Shown: positions 45,367 through 57,725, counted from the first letter of the stretch. The stretch is 64,000 bases of DNA from Tatumella ptyseos (GCF_030552895.1 NZ_CP130649.1:558001-622000); one strand, 5' to 3'. Numbers and translations are program-made. Notes: a model not told the origin generated them from the letters alone.

Positions 45367-46317
45367 TTATGCGTTAGCTAAACGTTTTTCAATAGCACCC
45401 ATCAGCATACCAGTTATTGATACCGGAAATTCGGCTTCAATCTCACGAATACAGGTAGGACTCGTGACGTTAATTTCTGTTAATTTATCGCCAATGATGT
45501 CGAGGCCAACAAAAATAAGGCCTTTCTCTTTTAGTGTCGGCGCGACTTTGCGCGCAATCGCCCAATCACTGTCAGTCAATGGTCGAGGTTCGCCGCGACC
45601 ACCTGCGGCTAAATTACCACGCGTTTCCCCAGACTTAGGGATGCGGGCCAAGCAGTACGGAACAGGTTCGCCATCGACAACCAGAACACGTTTGTCGCCC
45701 TGTTTAATCTCCGGGATGAAGTTTTGGGCCATACAAAATTGTGTGCCTTGCTGGGTCAAGGTTTCCCAGATGACCGAGAAGTTAGGATCATCTTGTTTCA
45801 CACGAAAAATAGAGGCACCGCCCATGCCATCCAATGGTTTCATAATGATGTCACCATGTTCTTGCCAGAAATCACGTAAAGTTTCACGACTGCGCGTAAC
45901 CAAGGTATCTGGCGTGAGTTCAGCAAACCAAGCGGTAAAGAGTTTCTCATTACAGTCGCGTAAGCTTTGCGGCTTATTGACAATCAGCGTGCCTTGTTCT
46001 TCAGCCCTTTCTAAAATATAGGTCGCATAAACAAACTCGGTATCAAAAGGAGGATCCTTACGCATAAGGATCACATCAAGATCGGCCAGAGGGAGGGTTT
46101 GTTCACTGGTGAATTCAAACCATTTCTCTTCATTTTGCATTACAGTCAGCCCGCGGGTGCGCGCCGAGGCGACACCTTTGCGTAACGATAGGTCATTCAT
46201 CTCCATATAATGGATTTCATAACCGCGTTTTTGGGCCTCTAGTAACATTGCAAAACTGCTATCTTTCTTGATATTGATGGTTGTAATGGGATCCATCACA
46301 ATACCCAGCTTAATCAT
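45367..46317 (-). CDS. gshB: Glutathione synthetase
   Basis: ATP-grasp enzyme that joins glycine to gamma-glutamylcysteine. The 316 aa length is identical to E. coli. [15 protein letters not shown] is the ATP-grasp loop; [18 protein letters not shown] and [13 protein letters not shown] contain metal-binding residues. Same order gshB-yqgE-ruvX as in E. coli. Confidence 0.98.
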   Translation of the reverse strand: MIKLGIVMDPITTINIKKDSSFAMLLEAQKRGYEIHYMEMNDLSLRKGVASARTRGLTVMQNEEKWFEFTSEQTLPLADLDVILMRKDPPFDTEFVYATYILERAEEQGTLIVNKPQSLRDCNEKLFTAWFAELTPDTLVTRSRETLRDFWQEHGDIIMKPLDGMGGASIFRVKQDDPNFSVIWETLTQQGTQFCMAQNFIPEIKQGDKRVLVVDGEPVPYCLARIPKSGETRGNLAAGGRGEPRPLTDSDWAIARKVAPTLKEKGLIFVGLDIIGDKLTEINVTSPTCIREIEAEFPVSITGMLMGAIEKRLANA

Positions 46318-46410
46318 TCACAACCCCTTCAAAATTTAGTGTATTAGGGAAAAGGACTCAGTATACCCAAGGATGAACCAAGCATTTCACTGTTGATGCC
46401 AGATAGTCAA

Positions 46411-47142
46411 TTAACCTAAATCACCGAATCTTACTTGTAGCGCGGTAATTGCGGTCAATGCAGTCGTTTCAGTACGTAATACCCGCGGACCTAATAAAAT
46501 ATCGGTGAAGTTATCCTTACTGGCTTGTTCAATCTCAGCAGCAGATAATCCCCCTTCGGGCCCGATAAGTAATCTCACCTTATTGTTTGGCAGTGTAAGT
46601 CGATTAATACTTTGTGAGGCGCGTGGATGAAGATTAAGCTTAAGCGCATCACTCTCTTCGGCTAGCCAGTCTGCTAAAGTCATGACTGGACGGATATCGG
46701 GTATACGGTTTCGTCCGCACTGTTCACATGCGGCAATCGCAATTTTTTGCCATTGCGAAAGTTTTTTCTCAAGCCGCTCTTTGTCCAGTTTTACACCACA
46801 ACGTTCAGAGATTAAAGGCGTAATAGTATTAACCCCCAATTCAATAGATTTTTGGATGGTGAATTCCATTTTTTCGCCCCGCGACAGCACTTGTCCTAAG
46901 TGAATATTGAGAGGGGACTCACGGTCATCGATTTCACCCTCACTGGTTTCTACCGTGACATGCTTCTTACTGGCTTCAACGATAGTGGAAGGGAATACTT
47001 GATTACTGCCATCAAATAATAAAACGTGCTGACCCGCGACCATGCGTAATACTCGGCCAACGTGATTGGCGGCGTCTTCAGAAAGCTGAACACGTTGGTG
47101 ACTTTGAAGCGCTTCTGGATGATAGATGCGGGGAATACGCAT
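46411..47142 (-). CDS. rsmE: 16S rRNA m3U1498 methyltransferase
   Basis: A 243 aa SPOUT methyltransferase with an N-terminal PUA-like RNA-binding domain and a C-terminal trefoil knot. The conserved knot motifs are [15 protein letters not shown] and [20 protein letters not shown]. Located between gshB and endA as in E. coli. Confidence 0.97.
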   Translation of the reverse strand: MRIPRIYHPEALQSHQRVQLSEDAANHVGRVLRMVAGQHVLLFDGSNQVFPSTIVEASKKHVTVETSEGEIDDRESPLNIHLGQVLSRGEKMEFTIQKSIELGVNTITPLISERCGVKLDKERLEKKLSQWQKIAIAACEQCGRNRIPDIRPVMTLADWLAEESDALKLNLHPRASQSINRLTLPNNKVRLLIGPEGGLSAAEIEQASKDNFTDILLGPRVLRTETTALTAITALQVRFGDLG

Positions 47143-47216
47143 GGCCTTATCTCTTAATTAAAAATAAATGAATTATGGTATAGCTTGACCGCTGAATCGA
47201 CTAAATGCAATGCAGA

Positions 47217-47906
47217 TTATGGGCACTGCTTAGCGACCCAAGGATTAATGTTACCCTGTATTTTAGCAATACGACGATCGCGTTGGCATTCCCATGATGT
47301 GACGGGGTAAAGCTTATTCCAAGCCATTAACAATTGCGTTTGTTGGCGCGAGAGGGAAAGGTGATATTGGTCACGCATATACAAGGTTATTCGGGCAATG
47401 GGTCCACGGGCGCGAGCAGCAGGCTGAGTCAGTTTAGCTTTGAAATCATTAATCATCTCACAGGCACCATACTGAGTAGGGGTACCATTCCATTGGCTAT
47501 AAGCAAAGTTATTCCGATCACCATTCACCTCACCAATTGCAGGTTCTAGATTATGTAAATCAGCTTCTATTCTTCGATACTCGCTATCTTTGCGACAATT
47601 TTTTCTACCACCTTGCTGCCAGCATTGACGTTGATGTCCGAATACCCAGGCTGGTACAACATGTTCCCACTCTATACGAGCAGCTCGTTGCGCATTTTTT
47701 CGCGGCTGATAACCACAAGAAGCTAAATCAGGAACCCCTTTTTTACCTTGCCAGTGAATGGTGCAACCACAATAAAACTCTTTGGCACCTTGGTTCACTT
47801 CAATCGAGGCCTTTTTAGCCGCTTGGAAATTATCCTGCTGATAAACTTTTGCTAAGGCTGGAGAGGTTGAAATAAGTAAAGCAAGAAAACTAAATCTGAG
47901 ACGCAT
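47217..47906 (-). CDS. endA: Periplasmic endonuclease I
   Basis: A 229 aa secreted DNase (E. coli 235). Signal peptide about 1-19 (ending SPALA). The beta-beta-alpha metal motif is in [16 protein letters not shown], with [16 protein letters not shown] and FAYSQWNG downstream; several cysteines form disulfides. Degrades double-stranded DNA in the periplasm. Confidence 0.96.
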   Translation of the reverse strand: MRLRFSFLALLISTSPALAKVYQQDNFQAAKKASIEVNQGAKEFYCGCTIHWQGKKGVPDLASCGYQPRKNAQRAARIEWEHVVPAWVFGHQRQCWQQGGRKNCRKDSEYRRIEADLHNLEPAIGEVNGDRNNFAYSQWNGTPTQYGACEMINDFKAKLTQPAARARGPIARITLYMRDQYHLSLSRQQTQLLMAWNKLYPVTSWECQRDRRIAKIQGNINPWVAKQCP

Positions 47907-47992
47907 ATTCTACTTAATCATCAAAGAGACATTAACGCGCCATAATACCTCATTCTGGCTCGAACCGTTGAGCAAAACGCGAACGTCCTTGC

Positions 47993-48505
47993 TTACCCTT
48001 GATAGGGGCCTATCCTGAGCGGCGCAGCGCAGCGGCGGCAGCAATATTCTGTTTCTCCCCGTACTACGCGATTATGGCGTCGTACAGTGAGTTCATGCTG
48101 TTGGCAATGACAATGGTAGGTAAAGGTTCGGCCGGCAACAGAGGTTGTGATAAGGCGATGAGTACGCTCGGCTTTGACCTTCAGTACCTCTTCCATCATC
48201 CAACGCCATTCTTGGCCATGAGGCGCGACTCGGCCGAATTTTTTCCACACCAATAGATGCGCGAGTTCATGGGGGACCACTTGTTCCACAAAGGCTGAAG
48301 GGTTCTCCTCGCACAGTATCGGATTGAGACGGATTTGCCACTCTTTTAACCAAGCGCTACCAGCAGTAGTGCCACGCTGCTGCCAACTGATAGCAGGCTC
48401 GGGGAGAGGGTCATCGAAATGGGGAGCAGCAAGAACGAGGTGATGACGTAGCGAGCGATAAATAGCTTGCTGTAAAGCGATAGGCAGGCGGTGATTTTTT
48501 TTCAT
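47993..48505 (-). CDS. sprT: SprT zinc-metalloprotease-like protein
   Basis: A 170 aa protein (E. coli 165) with the zinc motif [13 protein letters not shown] and a C-terminal zinc ribbon containing paired cysteines (YHCHCQQH and YCCRRC). Related to DNA-protein-crosslink proteases of the SprT/Spartan family; bacterial role unsettled. It is downstream of galP on the same strand, separated by a terminator. Confidence 0.94.
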   Translation of the reverse strand: MKKNHRLPIALQQAIYRSLRHHLVLAAPHFDDPLPEPAISWQQRGTTAGSAWLKEWQIRLNPILCEENPSAFVEQVVPHELAHLLVWKKFGRVAPHGQEWRWMMEEVLKVKAERTHRLITTSVAGRTFTYHCHCQQHELTVRRHNRVVRGETEYCCRRCAAPLRIGPYQG

Positions 48506-48521
48506 GGAGCGAGGATAACAT

Positions 48522-48551
48522 AAAAAAAGGGGGTGAACTTGTCACCCCCTT
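48522..48551 (-). terminator. Rho-independent terminator of galP
   Basis: AAGGGGGTGA/TCACCCCCTT, a 10-bp stem with a 5-nt loop and seven T on the minus strand. Confidence 0.92.
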
Positions 48552-48557
48552 ATCTGA

Positions 48558-49955
48558 TTAATCGCGTGAGCCGATATCTTTCAGTTTTTTACCTTGCATA
48601 AGGTTTCTTTCAATGTGCTCGAGTGAAACGTTTTTAGTTTCTGGAATCAGGCACAGAGTCAGAATGATGAACACTACATTTAGCGCAGCGTATAACCAGA
48701 AGGTCCCAGCATTGCCTAAATTGGTGAGTAGCGTTAAGAAGGTCGCCCCAACAATCATATTGGCAATCCAGTTGGTCGCAGTGGAGACAGTGATACCAAA
48801 GTCACGACCTTTCAGCGGCTGGATTTCGGAACAAAGTACCCAAATCAACGGACCCGCACTCATCGCGAAACCAACGATAAACATCAGTAGCATGGCGATA
48901 GCGAAATATTGCGCACCGGCTGAGTGAATGCCTAAATGCAGCATTGTTCCTAGAACCCCCATACCGGTAGCCATTACGATGAAACCGAGAATCAAGGTAG
49001 GTTTACGGCCCCAACGATCGACTAGACCGATAGCAATAAAGGTCGCCAAAACGTTAACCAGACCAACAATGACGGTTCCCCACATTTGCTCAGTGGTATT
49101 GGTAAATCCGGCAATTTCAAAAATTTTCGGTGCGTAGTACATGATCACGTTCATACCGGTGAACTGTTGCACAACTTGCAGTAACACACCTAAATAGACA
49201 GCCCGGCGGAAGTTGCTATTGCCCTTAAACAGAGCCCAACCGGTTTGCTTGATTTTTAAGCTTTCGCGAATTTCATCTAATTCACGCTTAGCTTGCTCAC
49301 TCGTATCACGCAGACGATCAAGGACCTTTTGTGCATCATAAAATTGTCCCTTGGCCGCTAACCAACGTGGGCTATTGGGTAAGAATACAACGCCAACCAG
49401 TAACAGCGCAGCAGGGATAGTGATTACCCCTAACATCCAACGCCAATCACCACTGTAGCTCAGTGCGGTATCGGAGAGGTAGGCACCTAGAATACCGATG
49501 GTGATCATCAATTGGTAAAGTGAAATCATACTACCGCGGATTTTTTCCGGTGCAATCTCAGAAAGGTAAAGCGGTGCAGTGTAAGAAGCAATACCGACAG
49601 CAAGTCCTAACAGGACACGAGCGGTAATCAGCATTTCCGGTGAAGTTGCTAACGCTGACCATAATGAGCCGATAACGAATAGAATCGCACCCGCCATCAA
49701 GCTTTTCTTACGACCGAGTGAAGAGGACATCCAGCCACTCCCCACAGCACCCACTGCCGCACCGAACATCATTGAGCTGACTATCCACTCTTGTTGATGA
49801 GGGGTGACATTGAATTCTTTGGCAATGAAGGGGAGCGCCCCTGCAATAACCCCGATGTCTAAACCAAATAATAAACCTGCGAGTGCAGCGAGAAAGCAGA
49901 CGAAAAACGTCATCATTTTATTAGACGTTCTACGCTTTGAGTTATTTACAGGCAT
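48558..49955 (-). CDS. galP: Galactose-proton symporter
   Basis: A 465 aa, 12-span sugar porter of the major facilitator superfamily (E. coli 464). Signatures are [15 protein letters not shown] in TM1, [58 protein letters not shown] (sugar-binding TM7), DRWGRKPTL and a final LIPETK. Imports galactose and glucose. A CRP site and a palindromic GalR/GalS operator lie just upstream, plus a second operator nearer metK. Confidence 0.96.
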   Translation of the reverse strand: MPVNNSKRRTSNKMMTFFVCFLAALAGLLFGLDIGVIAGALPFIAKEFNVTPHQQEWIVSSMMFGAAVGAVGSGWMSSSLGRKKSLMAGAILFVIGSLWSALATSPEMLITARVLLGLAVGIASYTAPLYLSEIAPEKIRGSMISLYQLMITIGILGAYLSDTALSYSGDWRWMLGVITIPAALLLVGVVFLPNSPRWLAAKGQFYDAQKVLDRLRDTSEQAKRELDEIRESLKIKQTGWALFKGNSNFRRAVYLGVLLQVVQQFTGMNVIMYYAPKIFEIAGFTNTTEQMWGTVIVGLVNVLATFIAIGLVDRWGRKPTLILGFIVMATGMGVLGTMLHLGIHSAGAQYFAIAMLLMFIVGFAMSAGPLIWVLCSEIQPLKGRDFGITVSTATNWIANMIVGATFLTLLTNLGNAGTFWLYAALNVVFIILTLCLIPETKNVSLEHIERNLMQGKKLKDIGSRD

Positions 49956-50016
49956 GAATGCCTCCGATGTTAGATTTCTTATCTTTACGATTCTACGTAA
50001 TTATATGTCAACTATC

Positions 50017-50032
50017 AGTGAGCCAGATCACA
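50017..50032. promoter_or_regulatory. CRP-binding site upstream of galP
   Basis: AGTGA-GCCAGA-TCACA fits the CRP consensus TGTGA-N6-TCACA in nine of ten defined positions. It lies 62 bp before the galP start. Confidence 0.8.
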
Positions 50033-50035
50033 GCG

Positions 50036-50051
50036 ATGTAATCGATTACAT
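50036..50051. promoter_or_regulatory. GalR/GalS operator (proximal)
   Basis: ATGTAATCGATTACAT is a perfect 16-bp palindrome that fits the Gal operator core GTAANCGNTTAC. It lies three bases from the CRP site, so repressor and CRP would contact adjacent faces, as in other gal promoters. Confidence 0.8.
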
Positions 50052-50218
50052 TTTGGACTAAGTAAAGGTTATTAAATCGTTTATAAAATGGTCTGCTCAG
50101 CAATTCTTGACAGAACTATACATAAATATCGGGTATTTATAGCCTTAACCTACGAATAAATCATATTTTTTTTACCAATTGATGAAATAGACTCGATCAC
50201 GACACGGAAAAAAGTCGA

Positions 50219-50232
50219 TGTAATCGTTATCA
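50219..50232. promoter_or_regulatory. Possible second GalR/GalS operator (distal)
   Basis: TGTAATCGTTATCA matches the left half and centre of the Gal operator but has an imperfect right half. Centre-to-centre distance to the proximal operator is about 182 bp, a spacing compatible with looping. Otherwise the 49956-50312 gap holds only the galP promoter zone and the metK terminator. Confidence 0.5.
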
Positions 50233-50274
50233 CTTATGAGGAAAAGGGGAGTGAAGGCTAAGATTAGGTGGGGG

Positions 50275-50302
50275 AAAAACGAGGGCGGGATAATCCCGCC
50301 CT
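50275..50302 (-). terminator. Rho-independent terminator of metK
   Basis: AGGGCGGGA/TCCCGCCCT stem with a TAA loop, then CG and five T on the minus strand. Confidence 0.85.
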
Positions 50303-50312
50303 AAAGTAAAGA

Positions 50313-51467
50313 TTATTTCAGATTTGCCGCGTCACGGAGTGCTTCAGCTTTATCTGTTTTTTCCCAAGGGAAATGCTCACGGCCAAAGTGACCATAAGCA
50401 GCCGTTTCACGGTAGATAGGATGAAGGAGGTCTAACATCTGGATCAAACCATAAGGACGAAGATCAAAGAACTCGCGCACTAGCAGGGTTAACTGCTCGG
50501 TTGGCAGTTTTTCAGTACCAAAGGTTTCAACCATGATTGAAGTCGGTTCTGCAACACCAATCGCATAAGAAACTTGAATTTCGCAACGATCAGCTAAGCC
50601 TGCAGCAACAATATTTTTTGCAACGTAACGTGCAGCGTAAGCCGCTGAACGGTCAACTTTCGATGGATCTTTACCAGAGAACGCACCACCACCGTGACGC
50701 GCCATCCCGCCGTAGGTATCAACGATGATTTTACGACCCGTCAGACCACAGTCACCCATTGGGCCACCAATGACAAAGCGCCCTGTTGGGTTAATAAAAT
50801 ATTTGGTATTCGCGGTGAGCCATTCGGTCGGCAGGACTGGTTTAATAATGGTTTCCATTACTGCTTCTTGTAGCTCTTTTTGACCAATCTGTTCAGCGTG
50901 CTGAGTCGACAGGACAACGGCGTCGATACCGACAATCTTGTCGCCATCATATTGGAAGGTAACTTGGCTTTTCGCATCTGGACGTAACCAAGGTAAAGTC
51001 CCATCTTTACGGACTTCTGATTGACGTTGAACTAAGCGGTGTGCATAAGTTACCGGTGCTGGCATCAAGACGTCGGTTTCATTGGTTGCATAACCGAACA
51101 TTAATCCTTGGTCGCCTGCCCCTTGGTCGAGTGGATCTTTACGGTCAACACCTTGATTGATATCGGGAGATTGCTTACCAATCGCATTCAGTACCGCACA
51201 GGAGTTCGCATCGAAACCCATATCAGAATGGACATAACCAATGTCACGAACTGTTTGACGCGCAATTTCTTCGATGTCGACCCAAGCTGAGGTCGTGATT
51301 TCACCGCCAACTAAAACCATACCGGTTTTTACATAAGTCTCACAGGCTACACGTGCTTTCGGATCTTGTTCGAGGATCGCATCTAATACTGCATCAGAGA
51401 TTTGATCGGCGATTTTATCGGGATGCCCTTCTGAAACGGATTCTGAGGTGAAAAGATGTTTAGCCAT
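50313..51467 (-). CDS. metK: S-adenosylmethionine synthetase
   Basis: Makes SAM from methionine and ATP. The 384 aa length is identical to E. coli. [22 protein letters not shown] holds the ATP/methionine-binding histidine and Asp; [33 protein letters not shown] and [22 protein letters not shown] are the classical signatures. MetJ-box-like sequences occur 134-149 bp upstream, in line with methionine regulon control. Confidence 0.98.
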   Translation of the reverse strand: MAKHLFTSESVSEGHPDKIADQISDAVLDAILEQDPKARVACETYVKTGMVLVGGEITTSAWVDIEEIARQTVRDIGYVHSDMGFDANSCAVLNAIGKQSPDINQGVDRKDPLDQGAGDQGLMFGYATNETDVLMPAPVTYAHRLVQRQSEVRKDGTLPWLRPDAKSQVTFQYDGDKIVGIDAVVLSTQHAEQIGQKELQEAVMETIIKPVLPTEWLTANTKYFINPTGRFVIGGPMGDCGLTGRKIIVDTYGGMARHGGGAFSGKDPSKVDRSAAYAARYVAKNIVAAGLADRCEIQVSYAIGVAEPTSIMVETFGTEKLPTEQLTLLVREFFDLRPYGLIQMLDLLHPIYRETAAYGHFGREHFPWEKTDKAEALRDAANLK

Positions 51468-51600
51468 TATATAGTTACCTTGCTTAAGGGATTTATTTCG
51501 CGTGTACGCACAATTGGTGCTGCCTCAATCTCGACGTTTTATCTCAAAGAGAACGACGACCTTGAATAGTAAATTTGGAGGAAAACGCTATCGGATGGTT

Positions 51601-51616
51601 TTCCGTCTGGACGTCT
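51601..51616. promoter_or_regulatory. Tandem met boxes (MetJ operator) upstream of metK
   Basis: Adjacent 8-mers TTCCGTCT and GGACGTCT match the AGACGTCT met box in 5 and 7 of 8 positions. MetJ binds as dimers to tandem 8-bp boxes, and metK is a known MetJ target. Confidence 0.6.
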
Positions 51617-52073
51617 ATTCTAGGTTAGGATGGTCGATTAATTCCAGTGATTTTTCTGAATTAGCGCATTGATAGCTACATAGTTATCCTTCTCATCCTA
51701 GACCTCAGACAAACATTTTGCATTTTTACCCCCTTAAGGGTATAAATCGCGAACCGCTTTGCCATCTAAAATTGATAAGCGCCGCAACGGAAATAAGATA
51801 AGTTAACATTAACGATAACAGTCCTTTAGCGTGCCTTTTAATCAACGACAGGCTGCGAATGTTGTCTGCATAGGTCTTTATTCCGGTTAATGATTACCAC
51901 GACAATTATCGGCAGTAAAATCGTCATCACGAGTGTTAATTTTCCCTGTACTAACCCATCTATCCGTTGCTAACAAGACGGAAAGGGGCGACTTATGACG
52001 AGTATTTGCAGTGCTTAGCGGGTTGCGCTAGGGTAAATACTTAACTGTTTTTTATCTAAGATAGAGGCATGAG
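51617..52073. other. metK-speA intergenic region with a 7-codon mini-ORF
   Basis: The full gap between metK and speA is 606 bp. E. coli has the small gene yqgB here, but I find no equivalent. The only tiny frame with a good ribosome binding site is ATG 51995 to TAG 52018 (MTSICSA), preceded by AAGGGG. It ends 55 bp before speA and could be a leader peptide. The upstream part must carry the metK and speA promoters. Confidence 0.4.
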
Positions 52074-54050
52074 ATGACCGACGTCATTAAGAATATTCGA
52101 GGTTCATCCGCAGGCGAGCACGGTGAGTTACGTTCAATGCAAGAAGTTGCCGTTAACGATCAAGAAGCGAGCCGTATGTTACGTACCTACAATATTGCAT
52201 GGTGGGGAAATAATTATTATGACGTCAATGAATTAGGTCATATCAGTGTGTGCCCCAATCCTGACATTCCTTCCGCACGTGTTGACTTAGCAAAACTGGT
52301 CAAAGAACGAGAAGCGCAAGGCCAGCGTCTTCCGGCACTCTTTTGTTTTCCACAAATTCTACAGCACCGTTTACGTTCGATTAATGTAGCCTTTAAACGT
52401 GCGCGTGAATCATTCGGTTATCGTGGGGACTATTTTCTGGTTTACCCGATTAAAGTTAACCAACATAAACGCGTCATTGAGTCATTAATTCACTCAGGGG
52501 AGCCTTTAGGTTTAGAAGCCGGTTCTAAAGCAGAATTAATGGCAGTTTTAGCCCATGCGGGACAAACGCGTTCGGTGATTGTCTGTAATGGATATAAAGA
52601 TCGCGAATATATTCGTCTAGCCCTCATCGGCGAGAAACTTGGCCATAAAGTCTATCTTGTCATCGAAAAAATGACCGAAATACGCTTGGTGCTTGAAGAA
52701 GCTGAACGGCTTAACGTGGTACCTCGTTTGGGGATCCGTGCTCGTCTTGCCTCGCAAGGTTCAGGCAAATGGCAATCGAGCGGGGGTGAAAAATCGAAAT
52801 TTGGTTTGTCCGCTTCACAAGTTTTGGAGCTGGTGGACATTATGCGCCAAGCTGGGCGGATTGAGAGCTTACAGCTACTGCATTTCCATCTTGGTTCCCA
52901 AATGGCAAATATCCGCGATATTTACACCGGTGTGCGTGAATCCGCTCGTTTCTACGTTGAACTGGCTCGATTAGGGGTGCAGATCAAGTGTTTCGATGTC
53001 GGAGGCGGATTAGGTGTCGATTACGAGGGAACTCGCTCTCAATCTGACTGCTCAGTGAATTACGGCTTAAATGAATACGCCAATAATGTCATTTACGCCA
53101 TCGGCGAAGCCTGCGATGAGCACGGCCTAGAACACCCAACGGTGATCACTGAATCAGGCCGGGCGGTAACGGCACATCATACTGTCTTGGTTTCGAACAT
53201 TATTGGTGTAGAGCGTAATAGCTTTACACCACCTCATCCGCCAGAAGATGACTCCCCACGTCCGCTATTGAGCATGTGGAAAACGTGGCAGGAGATGCAT
53301 GAAACGCAGGGGCATCGTTCATTACGTGAATGGCTTCACGATAGCCAAGTTGATTTATCAGACATCCACACAGGCTATTCTTCTGGGATGTATACACTGA
53401 CGCAGCGCGCTTGGGCAGAACAGTTATATTTAAATATCTGTCATTATACTCAGCAACACTTGGACCCAAGTAACCGTGCCCATCGCCCGGTGATTGATGA
53501 GTTACAAGAGCGTATGGCAGATAAGATATATGTCAATTTCTCGCTGTTCCAATCGATGCCAGATGCCTGGGGTATCGACCAGCTCTTCCCTGTCTTGCCA
53601 TTAGAAGGGCTGAATAAGCAACCTGAACGTCGGGCAGTATTATTAGATATTACTTGTGATTCAGATGGGACCATCGATCACTATATAGATGGCGACGGTA
53701 TCGCAACCACGATGCCAATGCCTGAATATGATCCAGACAATCCGCCAATGCTTGGTTTCTTTATGGTTGGTGCTTACCAAGAAATTTTAGGGAATATGCA
53801 CAACTTATTCGGAGATACCGAAGCCGTTAACGTCTACGTTAATGGAAATGGTGAAGTGGATGTCGAATTATCCGATGAAGGGGATACCGTTGCAGATATG
53901 TTGGAGTATGTTCAGTTAAATCCACAAGAATTACTGAGCCTGTTCTACCAACAAGTCAAAGCCAGTGATATCGCCGAAGAGCTTCGAGACCAATTCTTAT
54001 CGGAATTTGAGAGCGGTTTGTACGGCTACACTTACCTAGAAGATGAATAA
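52074..54050 (+). CDS. speA: Biosynthetic arginine decarboxylase
   Basis: PLP enzyme that converts arginine to agmatine, the first step of the agmatine route to putrescine. 658 aa, exactly the E. coli length. The PLP lysine is K127 in [28 protein letters not shown] and [10 protein letters not shown] are conserved alanine-racemase-fold/ODC features. In an operon-like pair with speB, which takes the product onward. Confidence 0.98.
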   Translation: MTDVIKNIRGSSAGEHGELRSMQEVAVNDQEASRMLRTYNIAWWGNNYYDVNELGHISVCPNPDIPSARVDLAKLVKEREAQGQRLPALFCFPQILQHRLRSINVAFKRARESFGYRGDYFLVYPIKVNQHKRVIESLIHSGEPLGLEAGSKAELMAVLAHAGQTRSVIVCNGYKDREYIRLALIGEKLGHKVYLVIEKMTEIRLVLEEAERLNVVPRLGIRARLASQGSGKWQSSGGEKSKFGLSASQVLELVDIMRQAGRIESLQLLHFHLGSQMANIRDIYTGVRESARFYVELARLGVQIKCFDVGGGLGVDYEGTRSQSDCSVNYGLNEYANNVIYAIGEACDEHGLEHPTVITESGRAVTAHHTVLVSNIIGVERNSFTPPHPPEDDSPRPLLSMWKTWQEMHETQGHRSLREWLHDSQVDLSDIHTGYSSGMYTLTQRAWAEQLYLNICHYTQQHLDPSNRAHRPVIDELQERMADKIYVNFSLFQSMPDAWGIDQLFPVLPLEGLNKQPERRAVLLDITCDSDGTIDHYIDGDGIATTMPMPEYDPDNPPMLGFFMVGAYQEILGNMHNLFGDTEAVNVYVNGNGEVDVELSDEGDTVADMLEYVQLNPQELLSLFYQQVKASDIAEELRDQFLSEFESGLYGYTYLEDE

Positions 54051-54103
54051 ATTTATTATCTAGGCGCTGTCTAGTCGGCGCCTTCGTAAAGGAAAATTAG
54101 AAT

Positions 54104-55033
54104 ATGTACAATACTTTAGGTAACGAGTATGACAATTCATTGGTGTCTAATGCCTTTGGTTTTCTGCGTTTCCCCCTCAATTTCCAGCCTTACGAAAGTG
54201 ATGCGGAATGGGTTATCACCGGTGTACCTTTCGATGCGGCAACCTCTGGCCGACCTGGTAGCCGCTTAGGCCCGAATGCGATTCGTCAGGTCTCCACGCA
54301 TTTAGCGTGGGAAGGGTGCCGTTGGCCTTGGAAATTTGATTTACGTAAAGCACTTAACGTGGTCGATGGCGGGGATCTGGTCTATGCCTTTGGTGATTCA
54401 GCTGATATGTCGGCAAAATTACAGGCCCATGCGGAGAAACTGCTTGCGAACGGCAAGCGTATGCTGACCTTCGGTGGCGACCATTATATTTCCTTACCAT
54501 TACTGCGCGCTCACGCGAAACATTTCGGTAAAATGGCCTTAGTGCATTTCGATGCTCACACCGATACCTATTCAAATGGTCCAACTTTCGACCATGGCAC
54601 AATGTTTTACACTGCGCCGAAAGAAGGGCTTATCGATCCCGAGCATTCAGTACAAATCGGTATTCGGACTGAATACGACCCGTCACTGGGTTTTACTGTT
54701 CTGGATGCAGCATGGGTTAACGATACTGCCGTAGAAGATATTCTTGCTCAAATTCGCCAAACCGTAGGCGACTTACCGGTCTACCTGACCTTCGATATCG
54801 ATTGTCTTGATCCCGCTCATGCGCCCGGTACCGGTACGCCTGTAGTAGGAGGCTTGACCAGCGATAAAGCGACGAAATTACTCCGTGGCTTACAAGGACT
54901 AAACATCGTTGGAATGGACTTAGTGGAAGTGGCTCCAGGCTATGATCATGCAGATATTACTGCGCTCGCGGCGGCAACCGTTGCCTTAGATATGCTACAT
55001 GTGCAGGCGGCTAATAAGCAGGCTCAGCGTTAA
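54104..55033 (+). CDS. speB: Agmatinase
   Basis: Binuclear manganese ureohydrolase that converts agmatine to putrescine and urea. The 309 aa product (E. coli 306) has metal ligands in [18 protein letters not shown] and [17 protein letters not shown]. It is 53 bp downstream of speA. Confidence 0.97.
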   Translation: MYNTLGNEYDNSLVSNAFGFLRFPLNFQPYESDAEWVITGVPFDAATSGRPGSRLGPNAIRQVSTHLAWEGCRWPWKFDLRKALNVVDGGDLVYAFGDSADMSAKLQAHAEKLLANGKRMLTFGGDHYISLPLLRAHAKHFGKMALVHFDAHTDTYSNGPTFDHGTMFYTAPKEGLIDPEHSVQIGIRTEYDPSLGFTVLDAAWVNDTAVEDILAQIRQTVGDLPVYLTFDIDCLDPAHAPGTGTPVVGGLTSDKATKLLRGLQGLNIVGMDLVEVAPGYDHADITALAAATVALDMLHVQAANKQAQR

Positions 55034-55070
55034 TCATTATTCTAAATAGTTAAATTACGAGGAGTGTAAG

Positions 55071-55481
55071 ATGGGATTACTCGATAGCATTGTCGGATCA
55101 CTAACGGGTGGAGAAGGGCAACAAAATTCTCTGAGTCAACTTCAAGCAGTCTGGTCTTGGGTACAAGAGCAGGGCGGTGTAGAAGTGCTGATCCAAAAAT
55201 TCCAGCAAGGTGGCTTAGGGGAAATCCTCTCTTCATGGCTGAGTAATGGTAGCAACCAATCTGTTAGCCATAGCGACATTCAATCTGCTTTTAGCCAGCA
55301 AGATTTACAATCACTGGCAGATAAGCTTGGTACCGATGTTCAAGGCGCTTCAGGCACGTTATCTGAAGTTCTGCCGCAGCTGGTTGATAAAATCTCCCCG
55401 CAAGGTGAAGTCCATCCTGAAGCCAGTGGTAACGCGCAAAATGACCTCGGTTCATTAGTAGATTCAATTTTCAAGCGTTAA
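55071..55481 (+). CDS. YidB-like protein (DUF937)
   Basis: A 136 aa protein starting MGLLDSIVGSLTGGEG. The core LQAVWSWVQEQGGVEVLIQK followed by FQQGGLGEILSSWLSNGSNQ matches E. coli YidB (132 aa: WVEEQGGIQVLLEKLQSGGL). KISPQGEV near the C-terminus is also shared. Function unknown. In E. coli yidB is elsewhere and the speB-tktA gap holds loiP (yggG). GAGGAG upstream gives a good start at 55071. Confidence 0.85.
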   Translation: MGLLDSIVGSLTGGEGQQNSLSQLQAVWSWVQEQGGVEVLIQKFQQGGLGEILSSWLSNGSNQSVSHSDIQSAFSQQDLQSLADKLGTDVQGASGTLSEVLPQLVDKISPQGEVHPEASGNAQNDLGSLVDSIFKR

Positions 55482-55603
55482 ATTGTGCGGATCGAATGTA
55501 CTTTCGTTCGGCACATCATGTACATTGAAACAACTACGTTTCCAATTTGTGTTGAAAGTGTTTAAAAATCAACATAACTCAATCATCCGATCTGGAGTGA
55601 AAG

Positions 55604-57592
55604 ATGCCTTCTGAAAAAAAACTTGCTAATGCGATTCGTGCACTCAGTATGGATGCGGTCCAACGCGCTAAATCTGGCCACCCAGGTGCACCGATGGGCA
55701 TGGCAGATATCGCTGAAGTATTATGGCGTGAATTCTTAAACCATAACCCTAGTAATCCATCCTGGGCAGACCGTGACCGTTTCATCCTCTCTAACGGCCA
55801 CGGCTCAATGCTGATCTACAGCTTGCTGCACCTCAGCGGTTACGATCTACCGATCGAAGAATTGAAAAACTTCCGTCAACTGCACTCTAAGACCCCGGGC
55901 CACCCAGAATACGGCTACACCGTGGGTGTCGAGACAACGACCGGCCCATTAGGTCAAGGTATTGCGAATGCCGTCGGTTTTGCGATTGCAGAACGTACAC
56001 TGGCTGCGCAGTTTAACCGTCCAGGCCATGACATTGTTAATCACTACACCTACGCCTTCATGGGTGACGGCTGTATGATGGAAGGGATTTCGCACGAGGC
56101 TTGTTCTTTAGCGGGTACTCTGCAACTGGGTAAATTAATCGCTTTCTATGATGACAACGGTATCTCTATCGATGGTCATACTGATGGCTGGTTTAGTGAT
56201 GACACAGGCTTACGCTTCGAATCTTACGGCTGGCATGTTATCCGTGGTGTTGATGGTCACAATAATGAGTCTATCCGTCGTGCGGTAGAAGAGGCTCGTG
56301 CTTCTGAGCGTCCAACGCTGATCATGTGCAAAACCGTTATCGGATTTGGTTCTCCCAACAAAGCCGGTACCCATGATTCACACGGTGCACCACTAGGCGA
56401 CGACGAAATCACACTGACTCGTAAAGCGTTAGAGTGGGACGCAGCGCCATTCGAAATTCCTGCAGATGTTTATGCTGCATGGGATGCAAAAGAAGCTGGT
56501 GCGAAGAAAGAGCAGGTATGGAATGAGAAATTCGATGCCTATGCAAAAGCTTTCCCTGAGTTAGCGGCAGAGTTCAAACGTCGTACGGCTAACGAGCTTC
56601 CAGCAAATTGGGCTGCGGAATCACAAAAATTTATCGAAGATCTTCAAGCCAACCCACAAAAAATTGCTAGCCGTAAAGCGTCACAAAATGCAATTGAAGC
56701 ATACGGCAAGTTGTTACCTGAGTATCTGGGTGGTTCTGCAGACTTAGCACCAAGTAACCTAACCATGTGGTCTGGTTCCAAGTCGATCAAAGACGACGCT
56801 GCAGGTAACTACATCCACTATGGTGTGCGTGAATTTGGTATGACCGCCATTGCAAACGGCATCTCGCTGCACTCAGGTTTCATTCCTTATACTGCAACCT
56901 TCCTGATGTTTGTGGAGTATGCACGTAATGCTGCGCGGATGGCTGCGCTGATGAAACTGCGCCAAATTCTGGTTTATACCCATGACTCTATCGGTTTAGG
57001 TGAAGATGGTCCTACGCACCAACCTGTTGAGCAGGTTGCAAGCTTACGTACAACGCCAAATATGAGCGTATGGCGTCCAGCAGACCAAGTTGAAACCGCG
57101 GTAGCGTGGAAAGAAGCTATCGAGCGTCAAGATGGCCCTTCTGCCCTGATTCTTTCTCGTCAAAACCTCGCGCAACAAACGCGTACCGCTGAGCAACTTG
57201 CAGCGATTAGCAAAGGTGGTTACGTTCTGAAGGATAGCGAAGGTCAACCAGAGCTTATCTTTATCGCCACCGGTTCGGAAGTACAGCTAGCGGTTGACGC
57301 GGCAGACAAATTGACCGCAGAGGGACGTAAAGTTCGTGTTGTTTCGATGCCTTCTACCGACCACTTCGATAAGCAAGATGCTGCTTACCGTGAATCCGTA
57401 CTGCCTGCAGCTGTGACCGCACGTGTCGCGGTTGAAGCGGGTATTGCTGATTACTGGTACAAGTACGTTGGTTTAAACGGTGCAATCGTTGGAATGACCA
57501 CCTTCGGTGAATCTGCACCTGCAGAGCAACTGTTTGAAGAGTTTGGCTTTACCGTAGACAACGTGGTCGCAAAAGCGAAAGCTATTCTGTAA
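55604..57592 (+). CDS. tktA: Transketolase
   Basis: Thiamine-diphosphate enzyme that moves two-carbon units in the pentose phosphate pathway. The 662 aa product (E. coli 663) has [17 protein letters not shown], the ThDP motif [18 protein letters not shown] (GDG...N-type), [10 protein letters not shown], and the pyrimidine-domain glutamate in [29 protein letters not shown] is the second signature. It has its own terminator. Confidence 0.98.
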   Translation: MPSEKKLANAIRALSMDAVQRAKSGHPGAPMGMADIAEVLWREFLNHNPSNPSWADRDRFILSNGHGSMLIYSLLHLSGYDLPIEELKNFRQLHSKTPGHPEYGYTVGVETTTGPLGQGIANAVGFAIAERTLAAQFNRPGHDIVNHYTYAFMGDGCMMEGISHEACSLAGTLQLGKLIAFYDDNGISIDGHTDGWFSDDTGLRFESYGWHVIRGVDGHNNESIRRAVEEARASERPTLIMCKTVIGFGSPNKAGTHDSHGAPLGDDEITLTRKALEWDAAPFEIPADVYAAWDAKEAGAKKEQVWNEKFDAYAKAFPELAAEFKRRTANELPANWAAESQKFIEDLQANPQKIASRKASQNAIEAYGKLLPEYLGGSADLAPSNLTMWSGSKSIKDDAAGNYIHYGVREFGMTAIANGISLHSGFIPYTATFLMFVEYARNAARMAALMKLRQILVYTHDSIGLGEDGPTHQPVEQVASLRTTPNMSVWRPADQVETAVAWKEAIERQDGPSALILSRQNLAQQTRTAEQLAAISKGGYVLKDSEGQPELIFIATGSEVQLAVDAADKLTAEGRKVRVVSMPSTDHFDKQDAAYRESVLPAAVTARVAVEAGIADYWYKYVGLNGAIVGMTTFGESAPAEQLFEEFGFTVDNVVAKAKAIL

Positions 57593-57611
57593 CCACAGCA
57601 TTGATGAGATA

Positions 57612-57640
57612 AAAGCATGGCATGTGCCATGCTTTTTTTT
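57612..57640 (+). terminator. Rho-independent terminator of tktA
   Basis: AAAAGCATGGC/GCCATGCTTTT stem with an ATGT loop and a run of eight T. Confidence 0.92.
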
Positions 57641-57725
57641 GCTCAAAACTAAGTGACTCGCGACGAAACGGCGGCTAACTGATTACTGGCAAAACATTCC
57701 TATCCCGCTATCCAACACTCTAATA

